A DNA stretch of 64,000 nucleotides, from NCBI GenBank assembly GCA_039619475.1, contig CM077116.1, positions 382,316,760 to 382,380,759 on the forward strand. The letters run 5' to 3'. Position 1 is the first letter of the stretch, and every line of letters begins with the position of its first letter. The notes beneath the pieces were generated by a model. That model was not told where the DNA came from, did no database searches, and saw nothing but the letters and a program-made list of their open reading frames with translations. Below, piece after piece: positions 1 through 10,100 of the stretch. The position numbers and the translations under genes are program-made. Source of the DNA: Icerya purchasi. Lineage: Eukaryota > Arthropoda > Insecta > Hemiptera > Monophlebidae.

Positions 1-44
1 CCTACGTGTACACACATCGTTGTAGTCTATACAATATATATATA

Positions 45-240
45 TTTTATTTTTTTTGGGCTCGTCAACCAGGAACCTCACCCAGAAACAATAGGAAGAA
101 GAGTTGACTAATTAAAACTTAATTCGATCGGAAATAGCTGAAATAAAGGAACCAATAGCAGGACAAGGTATAGGAAGCACAATAGGGAGCAAGAAACCTT
201 AACTTCAAGAGGAGTAATATACATTAATCAAACGTGCACG
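45..240 (-). mobile_element. 3' end of a LINE, minus orientation
   Basis: Read on the minus strand, the sequence ends GGTTGACGAGCCC followed by an A-rich tail (58 down to about 45) and then a TA tract. The GTTGACGARCC terminus is shared with elements ending at 26216, 54819 and 4681. No coding part is visible, so the right limit is only approximate. Confidence 0.45.
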
Positions 241-1540
241 CATGAATTAATTAGTTGTCCATACTGCCTTCCTTTAGGTTTTATAACACATAAATAGTGT
301 TAAATGAGCTCCTTATTGCTCGAGTGTTGTCTAAACAGTATTTCACTAGTGCCTAGCGCGTCTATGTCAATAGCTGTCATAGTTATTGCTCAGTTCACTA
401 TAAATCATATTGCCGCATGCCTCTCAGAGTGGACGCATATAAATACCTCAGCAAATACAAGCATTTTGGTTATATTTTGTCATGCCCTCGTGTCGTCGTC
501 CTAACGTGCACTCCTCCATAATTTTCTCTCTTATACATGGATATAAACGTGTAAATGGTTGCAGAATAATATTTTTACCTGATTTCTGTTACGAAACTCA
601 GTTGTGTGCAATCGAGAAAATACATGCTGTAGTTCATACACTCGTATAAACATATGTGAGCTTATATCGTGCCTTTTTTTGCCTAAAAATACGTTATTTT
701 CGTCAAATTTCTTGTTTTATAACAGAAAAACAGTGTTTCTAGCCTACATTAGCAATAATGATAGTGATTTGACTTCCCTCTGACACTGCATTCAACAGAA
801 TGATATTATGAAAGCTTTTATCTTCATTGTACAGCTACATATATAGATTTCAGGTCAATAATGATACCAGTGAAGTTAAATTCTGTCATGTTCATTTTTA
901 CACTAGTCTACTAGGCGATAAACTATATTTTAGAATGGGATGAAATGAAAAATCTGTTCTGGTTTTATTGCATCTAAGCCAGTTGCCTACTGCACGTCGG
1001 TAGACTTGAGTCTGTAAGCAGTTACTTACGTAGGAATTCTCAGTACGAGAACTATTATTAGTCCATATGCCCGAATAGAATAGAGTAATGTAATTTGATG
1101 GGGGAGCAAATTTTCCTTCAAACCCCAGTTGGAGGGGCACATGAGGATGGTAAAAAAGTATGATGGCCATCTGGCAATTCAGATATTAGGTCATAACTCG
1201 GCTCCTAATCGTCCGATTTCAATTTTCTTTTTTTTTTTTTTAATGAAAGCTCGTTATATTTTCAACTACTTTAGTTTGGTAAATTTTTTTCGTATCTCCA
1301 ATAGTTTTTGTGAAATAATGGAAAAAAGAATATTTTGTTGCTCAAAAATATCTTCTTTAGCCCGAATTACTCGAGTGATAATTAATTTTTACCGGGAAAT
1401 GCTTCAAATAAAGCATGAAGGTAATTTTATGAGCTTTACAATCGAATTTTCACGAAAATTGTATCTGCGCTACAAAGCGAGATATGCAGTTTTTAATACT
1501 GAAAAATAGTCGCGCAAATTACGTCATCGCCTAGGTAGAA
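241..1540. other. AT-rich intergenic DNA without a recognised gene
   Basis: Short open frames on both strands show no recognisable domain. A 14-base T run lies near 1228. The frame covering 1129-1509 is compositionally random and has no start context or splice signals that would support it. Confidence 0.5.
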
Positions 1541-1543
1541 ACA

Positions 1544-1549
1544 TATAAA
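1544..1549 (+). promoter_or_regulatory. TATA box upstream of the broken gene at 1758
   Basis: CATATAAAGACG is followed by a TTCAAT initiator-like motif about 27 bases downstream (A at 1571). The spacing suggests a relict core promoter with a leader of roughly 190 bases before the ATG at 1758. This is inference from spacing. Confidence 0.35.
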
Positions 1550-1757
1550 GACGCGTGACTCATTCTCTTCAATCATAACTTTGAACACGATCCTTTGACC
1601 GGAAGATAAAACTGTCAACATTCATCTGATTTGCGATATATTCGGAATACATTTGTGAGTGATTCATTACTTTTGAGAATCAGTTTAAGTGTAGATATTT
1701 GAAGATCAGTTCTCGACTGAGTGCGTTATACGTTGATTCCATAAATTCGATTTTATA

Positions 1758-3590
1758 ATGCCGGGGATAATAAATCTGAATCTAAAAGAAAAAAACTAGA
1801 ACAAACGAAGTGCATGATTTGTGACGGTTCCTGTGAAAAAAGTACAGTGCTCTCGCCGTGAGATTTATCGTCTTGGTCGGTTTTACGTGATACCGCTGAA
1901 AAACGAAAATTTACTCCTATTTTGTATGTTTCAATTTTAACTGAAAGTGACTCTCAATTTTTTTACAGAATTTTTTGGATTTTAAGCAGGCAGTGTAATG
2001 CTAAAAATCAAATTGTTAGCTCTTGAACATGATTCAATATAATGACAAGAAACAATTTAACTCACGTGATACTCTTGCTTAATTACCATCAATAAATAAA
2101 TCTGCAACTGTGGACATGTCCACAGTCTACGAAATTTTACGTCAAAGTAATCAATTGCCGTGAACATGAAGTGTTAGCTTCGAAATGCGTCGGGGATATA
2201 AAAATTATATATAATTGTTTAATTAAGTGTAAAAAATTTATTATTGTCGTAATCAAATAGAATCGAACTTGAATTTAGAGAACATCGTCGTTGTCATAGA
2301 TCAGGCTATTTTTTTCAAAGGCAATGGAAATCAAGTAGGCCCACCTATAAGAATTTTAGAATAGATTTTTAATGATGAGCAATTTTCATATAATTTGTAA
2401 TCTATTATCGATGATTGGAAAATTATTCGGTAACTCAGGACTTAAAGAATTGGCAGTTGAAACGGATACTATTTCAGATTCTCTGGTTTTGGATGGAAAA
2501 CAGTACAATCGCGCCATTAGATTACATAAATGCGTGTATGAAGCCTTCATGAGAATTATTTGGAACAATTTTTTGGATGACATCTACGCTAAAAACGCGC
2601 AACTTCCTTCAACACCTGCAGAAATGAACGATTTATTTACTTCATTTTCTAAAAATATTTCTCAGGATAGTTTTGAAACACTTCTTAAAAAGAATGTAAA
2701 CTTATTTGAGGAATATTTGAATAAATTGAAAAACGAAAATGGCCCACTTTCATCATTCTGGATGTTTTATGTCGACTTGGTAGAGATTTTGTTAAGCTTA
2801 ATTCGAGCTCATAGAAAGGGTAACTGGATGCCCTACCTTTATTGTTTAGAATAAATGATACCTTGGCGTTTCAGTTTGAATAAAATTAACTACGCTCGAT
2901 ACTCATCAATCCATTTTGCCAAACTATCTTGCCTAGAAAATAAAGATCCTGTGCTTTTTGAGTTATTTAAATCTGGAAAATTTTCTGTCCAGCTTAGATC
3001 AAAAAATCCATTTACAAGAATACTCGTTGATCAAGCGCTAGAAGAAACGGTGAATAAAGAGATACACAAACGACAGGCGGAACAAAAGATTTTAGTTTGA
3101 AGCCTGGAACAATATCTAAATATTACTTAACAGCAGAGTTTCGAGCGTCAGCTTTAGGTAAAATGAGAGAGATTATGCAATTTAATCGAAATAAAAATGT
3201 CGATCAGGATGATCTTCATAAAACACGAATTTGTAAAGACGAATAGCAAATCTCTTCTCTAATTGAATGATTAGAAAATGAATGGACGAATGCTTTTGAC
3301 AAGAACCCATCAAATATTGTGCAACTATCCACAGGAGCTGAGGCATCAACAGATGTACAAAATGATCATTTGCAAGAGAAAAAGGGACAAGATTTTAAAC
3401 ACGATCTTTTGGAAAGAAATGACGGATTTTTCAATTCAATTTCAAAAATTCAACTAAAAACGTTCAAAACCTCCGAGGAAATTGTACGGAAGTGTATTGT
3501 TTAACTCTCCGTTAGTGGATAGAAATCCTGTCTTTCGTATAATTTATAGATATAATCAATTGTCAAAAATAGAAATTAAAAAAAGACGAG
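1758..3590 (+). pseudogene. Degenerate copy of an uncharacterised multicopy invertebrate gene family
   Basis: Shifting frames recover a protein-like series. It starts at ATG 1758 with a one-base frameshift just after it, then a basic KSESKRKKLE stretch and a C-x-x-C motif (TKCMIC) near 1811. An open segment runs 2372-2852 (with FWMFYVDLVEILL and IRAHRKGNW), then an in-frame TAA at 2852. A second segment at 2855-3097 holds INYARY, GKFSVQL and KNPFTRILVDQALEETVNKE. After a frameshift come FSLKPGTISKYYLTAEFRAS, two stops and a region ending KLKTF. This order matches, from memory, an abundant family of unknown function seen in hemipterans, cnidarians and other invertebrates, whose members normally continue into a GCDTVS-containing domain. 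That part is missing here. I do not know its function; multicopy spread suggests a transposon origin. Confidence 0.6.
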
Positions 3591-3599
3591 TCCATGAAT

Positions 3600-4660
3600 A
3601 TGTCGAACAAAATTTATTACATTTAATGTTTTACATACATATATGGTTAATTTTTTAATGTTTTTACAATCTAGATTATGTTATATATTTTTGTGAATTG
3701 CTGAATGTATATGTCGTTCGTGTAACAGAAAATATAACACATCAGTAACCGAATGTTAATTTTTTTTAAATTGTTTACATTTATAAAAATGAAAAAGTAT
3801 TTCTCTTAAAGCGAGAATTAAGTAAAAAATGTTGTTGCAAAACACTTTAATACGTTGATTGATTCGTATTTCCTTTTTATATGTAAATGAAAGTACAAGA
3901 CGGATCCGGGGAGTAAGCACAATCGTCTGATTATTGAAGTTACATGCCGTATTACCCGCATATTGCAGAACTTTTCTTTTTTTTTTTTAGGTTAATTTTA
4001 CCAAAAAATTCCACTATACATCGCATATAAAGTTGGATTTAATATTACGATACCTAACATAATTGTAATCCGGAATTTTTAGCGCGATATTTTATGGAAA
4101 AGTTTCTCTGTTCTGGAAGAATAGTTTACAGTTCGATAATTAACACTACCGCCCATGAATTTTTAAGAAAATAAATAAACATTGTCAACGGAGTGGCAGT
4201 TTTTTTTACTACATATATGCTAACTTTGATAATCAGAATATTAAGACCGTTTCTTGCATCGTATCCCCCCGGATCTGAATTCAAATTACGTTCCGGAAAA
4301 TTTGATTCTGTATGTAACAACGATTCAATCTATTTTTAACTAGTAGTAGTACCATTACTTAAACAGTATTTATTTAGATAATCCGAAATCAACATTACAG
4401 TTATGTAGTTGATAAAAAGGAGCGGTTTAAAAATTTAAAAATTTTTATGGAAAAGAATATTCAATGAACGGATCAAAAAGACATGAAGGAACGGTTATTT
4501 TTTTCGGATATACTGAAATATCCTTGTGTAACGAACTACACTAATTTTTCGAGGAATAAAAAACCTTTAAATTTTACGAATAGATATGTAGCACAATAAC
4601 GGTTAGAAAATACCTGAGCGATGTTTAATATGGAAACCCTGGTCAATGTTTATTTTTCAG
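3600..4660. other. AT-rich intergenic DNA without a recognised gene
   Basis: Nothing beyond A/T runs and random short open frames. Confidence 0.5.
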
Positions 4661-4664
4661 TTCA

Positions 4665-4760
4665 GTTTTTTTTTTCTTAGGCTCGTCAACAGCGAAACAC
4701 CACTGCCTAAATGCTACGGTAACCGAATAAATCCGGTAAATTTAGACCAAAAGAAAGAGT
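4665..4760 (-). mobile_element. 3' end fragment of a LINE, minus orientation
   Basis: The minus strand ends CTGTTGACGAGCC TAAG followed by ten A residues. The terminus matches the GTTGACGARCC ends at 69, 26216 and 54819. The 5' limit is unclear because the fragment is short and non-coding. It lies just downstream of the cuticular gene's candidate poly(A) signal. Confidence 0.4.
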
Positions 4761-4805
4761 AATCGCGTTAAAAGAAATACAAACAAAATGTTTCACAAAT
4801 GAACA

Positions 4806-4811
4806 TTTATT
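4806..4811 (-). terminator. Candidate polyadenylation signal AATAAA of the cuticular gene
   Basis: TTTATT on the plus strand gives AATAAA on the minus strand, 570 bases past the stop. Weaker ATTAAA hexamers lie closer, for example at 5041-5046. The region 4812-5380 is therefore the probable 3' UTR; it holds no other feature I can see. Which site is used cannot be told from sequence. Confidence 0.4.
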
Positions 4812-5380
4812 ACGAATAGAACTATATAACAGGTAATAAAAACTATGTTTACGAGAAAGAAGAAGAAAAAAAGAAGAAAAGACAAATAATATAGTACAAA
4901 AAATAAAAATATAAAATTATTAACATTTTTGGCACACTAGTTATGCGAAATGAATGATAAAATAGCCGCATCGATACACAGACGCAACATTTCAAATTAC
5001 ATATAACGCTATTATCGTTATTAAATATCATTATTGTCACTTTAATGAATTAATTATAAAAAAAAAAATTAAACTTTTGTCTATATAAAATTAAAATAAA
5101 TAAAACGTAATTAATTAAATCTACGTATAAATGATATCATGCTAAAACGATATTCTCATTCTGTTCTTTGATGAAAAAACGTGGGACGAACTTTAAGAGA
5201 AAATAAATCAGAAAGAGAAGATAAAAGGATGATGAGAAGAGGCACTTTTAAATCTTTAATAGGGAAGAGACGATGAATTTTCTAGCGAAACGAGACTTAA
5301 TAAAAGAAGGGCGTAAGAGTTTTTAATTTTATCTGAAATTTTTCCGTAAATCGTAAAGGGTGTGTTGTGTGTGTGGTCTT

Positions 5381-5744
5381 TTAAGCTTTATAGAAAATGC
5401 TTCGGTACTGTAGTTTCGGTTTAGGTTGCGCTGATGGAGTCGGTGAAACGACCTCGACAATGTCATTCGATGCTTGAGCCGGCGATTCTTCCTCGGTAGG
5501 TGGCAGAGATTTTAAGTATTCCAAAGCTTTAGCGATTAAAGGTGGGATCGGTGGTGGGGTTGGGATGTGGTCTCCTACCGGAACGAAGCCGTTCGGTCCT
5601 GCCGTGTAAGTCATGGAAATTTTAGAACCATCCGGTGCAATGTACGAATACGATCCTAGAGCATACTGACCTTCCTGATCGGGGACTCCGGGGTTCAGCA
5701 GATAACCGGATTCTTCGGCTTCAATTTCGTTTCCAGTTTGATAG
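5381..5744 (-). CDS. Cuticular protein exon 3 (RR-1 chitin-binding domain, stop)
   Basis: The acceptor reads TTCCCTTCACAG on the minus strand at 5745-5756. The exon opens with C (completing Ser53) and then [14 protein letters not shown]. It holds the RR-1 core: [15 protein letters not shown], then Y-T-A-x-x-N-G-F-x-P-x-G-D-H-I-P at protein residues about 76-114, and a [21 protein letters not shown] segment common in SgAbd-type proteins. The stop TAA is at 5381-5383. The last 40 residues are Pro/Ser/Glu-rich and end RSIFYKA. Confidence 0.95.
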
Positions 5745-7074
5745 CTGTGAAGGGAAAAAAAGACAAAAAAACATTTTTTAATCCGTAAAAAATATTAAAA
5801 ATCATTTAATTTGCTCTTTCTTTCTCTCTCTAACTGGTGTTTAAGGAAAACCTTAAAATCGTATTTTTTCAAATGCCGATTTTATATATATATAAAAAAA
5901 AAAAAAAAAAAAGTTCGAGCAATATTAAAAATAATCTCGAAATATAACGATGTTCGGTTGAATTTATTAATTCCGAGCTGTAAAAGAAACAAAAAAATTA
6001 ATATTAAAATCATAGATTCTGGTCCGGAGAGAAGATCTCAAACAGCTAATATAATTTAATGCAGAACAAAAATAAATCCGAATTTTAAGGAACTTCAGTG
6101 ATAAGAAATACTATTTTAGATGTATTGAAATGTTATTAGTTAATTGTAAATTTATGTCAAATAAACGATAATGAGGGTGACGGGAACTCACGAAACGGGC
6201 AAAATTGCCTTGTGAGACCCACAACTTTCTTATTTAAAAATAAAAAAAAAAAAAAAAAAAAAAAGTATTTTGGAAAATAAATTTACACCTTAAAACCCTA
6301 AAGTAAAAACCGAAAATTAGATATTTCATCATTCATGCCTCTTTCCGACGATTGTTCAAAATTATGAAAAAATATACCGTGATTGTAGGACTGTCTTCCT
6401 TAATGCATCTTCTGATAGAGGTTAATTAAAAGTTTTTACAATTTCAAACGTTTACTAGTTTACGCGAAATAAATGTGAAAAATATACGAGGCGTATTTTT
6501 TAAGTAAGTACCGTTTTCAAATTCCGCCGCTGCGGCGCTGCAGTGGGCATTTGGCGCATGTGCGCTGTGTAGCTGCATTTGTCAGGAAGAAACCGCACGC
6601 TTTTACTTTACGTTTGTTTACGAGCGTTTAAAATGCCTCCGCCGATGGAAAATGTCGCCGACTGCGAAATAGGCGCCGTGATTCGTTTTCTTAGTGCTAA
6701 AAGTGTAAAAGCTGCTGAAATTCATTGGCAGATGATCAGTGAAGTGTATGGAGAAAACATTAGAAGTGATGGGGAATGGTACGGAAATGGGTTAGAGCCT
6801 TTAAGGACGGCCGCACGGATGTTCATGATGTGGAACGAAAACGGGGCGACTTTCAGTCATTCCTGATGATTTGGTGCAGAAAGTTGATGAAAAGGTGAAA
6901 GAGAACAGACGCTTTACGATTTCATCGTTATCAAATGAGTTTCCGCAAGAAGTGTTCTCTATCAAATTGGAATATATTATCATGCTTAGTAGACTGGGCC
7001 AAAAAAATTGGATATTTTTTTTTTTTTTTTAAAAGATATATCGAGAATATCATTTAGAATGACAAAAAAAAAAC

Positions 7075-7106
<32 letters not shown>

Positions 7107-10100
7107 AGCCTATTGTCACATAAAATTGAATTCCTTACAAAAAAGGTCTGATTGAAAATTTTCGTCAGATAAGCCGTTTCCGAGTAATTAGGCTTAATAA
7201 ATCGATCTGTTTTTTCGATTTGACTTTATTACTTTGGAATTTTGTAACTAATGAATCAATGAGTATCTGAAAAACACCGTGACAGATTCTTAAAGGAAAT
7301 TTAATGTTCTACAAAAAAGTTCTCTTAATATTTTTGCCTAAATTTACTTCTTCGAAAGTTATTCGCGATTATTATCGAAGAAACAATTGAAAATAAATTT
7401 ATACATTTATTATGAAATTTAGATATTTTTGTAATAATCTTGTTAGAATAATGATAAATATTGAGAGATTATTGATGAATAATGATTAATGATGATCAAA
7501 AAAGTCAATTTGTTCGGTTAAGTGAAAAAGAAATTGAGTTAAAAACGAAAAACTTAAGATTTCAATTTTTTCTTCGATTTTAATCGTGAATAACTTTTAA
7601 AGAAGTAAATTTAGGCAAAACTATTTAAGTTGACCCAGTTTAATGCTTAGGCCTACGATGTTTGTATTCAGAAATACGAGTAGTTTACTGTTCGCCTGCA
7701 ACTTACTGATAGAAAATTCTTTAGAGACGGTAATACATATTGCAGGCTTTTAATATCTGCATATTATTTTAATGCGTGTTTATTTTTATATTTTATTTTA
7801 AGGAAAGTTCGATATTTCGTCGATACCTAATAGTACTCCGTCATGTTTCACGTTAAGACTGCACAGTGCGCATCGGGAATAGCATATCAGACTGGTTAAG
7901 AATAGTACGGCTCTCCGAGTACAATTAATAAATTTGGCTGTCTTTTGGATTTACGAGATTAATCCATATGGACATTACGGATATTGCTCTATTTGCTTTT
8001 GGAAAAATATACGCTTATTGTTAGTTAAACATCCAATATTGATCCCAGATATTTCATGTGATTAGACGATGAACTTGAAAAACTTGTAGCCTTTGTGAAT
8101 TTATGGGAGATATTTACGGGAGAAAAAAAGACTGTATAATATGCTTTTTTTCTTCTTTTTTTTTTTAAACAGATCTAAATCCTTAAAATAAATAATTACA
8201 TCTTTCTCAAAAAAATAAAGTAATAAAAATTTAAATGCGATCCGTATAATTAACCAGTTTAGTTATACTGAATGTACTCCAGTACATCATCACTTTCTTA
8301 CTGTTACGCGAAATAACACTTTGAGTATCAACGACCTTTTTTTTTTTTTTGTCTACGTGGTAAACATTTGAAACGTCCGATATTCAAATGGCAAAAAGAC
8401 GGCAAAAATTCGAAGTGTACGGACTAATTTGATCGGATTTTGCGAAAGCAGGTGGAGAATCGAAATTTATTTATCATATAAAAGGGTACGGCAAACGGGA
8501 AAATTAAAAGAAAAGTAGCCTGCTATTCTTAACTCGTTCGGGTTTTTCGATTTTCTGCGGTAAAAGAATAGACCGCGGGTTAATAATCGGATTACGTAAT
8601 AGTTCGATTAAAATACAGCAAGTATAATAATTCGTTTTCTCGGTCGATAGACAGGTAAAAAAGGATATACGCATATAATATATTATACGTACCTGTTGTT
8701 TAGAAGCAGATAGGATTTAAACGAATTAGAGGTTAATTTTTGATTATGCGGTGTATTACCAGCGTATTACGTAATAAAAGTTCACTTGACAGGTGGCTGA
8801 TTGGTATTTTTAATTTAAACGCTCTCGCTTCAGGCTTCCCGAACCTACGTCGCCAATGAATACAGTTCAATTAAGTTCATCTATTTTACAGACCGCTCGT
8901 AAGAAAAGGCGTACTTATTTTCTTACGAGCGGTCTGTAAAATAAGCAAGCGGAAAAAGGAAATTAATTAATTATTAATCGTGTTAAAATAACCTAATCAT
9001 CGTATTAGATTCTGTCAGGATTAGTCAGATATAAAGACTTCACACCATTGGCTTCTTCTTTTTTTATTCGGTATGTCACACGGATGGTTGGCTCTGTCAC
9101 AGTTATTATTATTCTTCGATCAATTTAAATGATTAATTTTCGGCTCTGTAAAAATTACGCATTCAATATAAATTCGGAACGTGCGATGTTACGGCAATAG
9201 TACCTGAAAAATCTTTAAAAATGCTCGTATTTTACGCGTATGGTTTAAGTTTAATTCTTGTTTACTCGTACACAATTAATACGGTTTACCTATTTTAAAT
9301 ATGTCAACGATAAAAATAATTTTCGCGAAATTATTATTGAAAAAAATCATCATAATGCGCATGCTTTTTTTTTTTATTATTATTATTTTATTTTACATAT
9401 CGAAGTGTGTGATACATGTGATTCTAAATGAAATAAACGGTAATACTTTCGAAATATTAACATTTAAAAATAACTTAAAATTTAATCAGGCGCTTTGATG
9501 GTATTGAACAGGTCGCCTCTGAAATTTGAAATTTTTAAGCCTCGCTTTTACTTTTTCTTTTTTTTTTCTAACGCACCTTTCGTCTTTATCTCGTTGCCTG
9601 CTCCAATTTATTCCTGACTATTTGAGTCAGTCTTTCTAATGTCCTTCTGCTAGCTTGATTTTGCAATGTTGCTACCATTATTTAGAAAAGCTACTTATTA
9701 CAATTATTTTAATTATTATTATTATCATTATTATGTAAAACTAACTGCAAACGAATCCGCGTGAAGTGATTTAGTTGATGATTGTAACATATGGCAAAAT
9801 AAAAATAAATGCAAAATTACTCTTACACCTTTATAAAATGCACAGATTCACAACATTTGCACGCTTACATGTGTATTTACCATACAAGGTACATTTACTC
9901 ATTTCAATTTATATACATTTCTCAACTTAAACCAAATGAATCACACATCACTTCCATTTTCAAATATCTGAAGGAGACCGGAATTTCTTCAACCGCAAAT
10001 AGAGTAAACCAAAAAGGAATACTATCGTAAAGATTGTGAATATTATCATAAAGATTGCGAATATTATCGTAAAGATTACGAATATTATCGTAAAGATTAC

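Larger units (their letters stand above)
6485..7665 (+). pseudogene. Mariner-type transposase fossil with 5' terminal repeat, split by a MITE
   Basis: A TA dinucleotide at 6483-6484 precedes TACGAGGCGTATTTTTTAAG, a mariner-like terminal repeat. The transposase begins at ATG 6633 ([20 protein letters not shown]), covering the helix-turn-helix N-terminus. It continues as [10 protein letters not shown] and [10 protein letters not shown] frameshift near 6776 moves to [20 protein letters not shown], and another near 6845 to [20 protein letters not shown] and SLSNEFPQ. That order is the paired-type DNA-binding region of mariner transposases. At 6989 the reading is cut by a 653-bp inserted element; after 7650 the bases align loosely with the usual LCARW region and then fade. 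The catalytic DDD half and the 3' terminal repeat are not found. Dead element. Confidence 0.8.

Noticed and set aside
1129..1509. 126-codon open frame
   Set aside because: Its composition is that of random AT-rich DNA with homopolymer-coded Phe runs, and no domain or conserved motif is visible.
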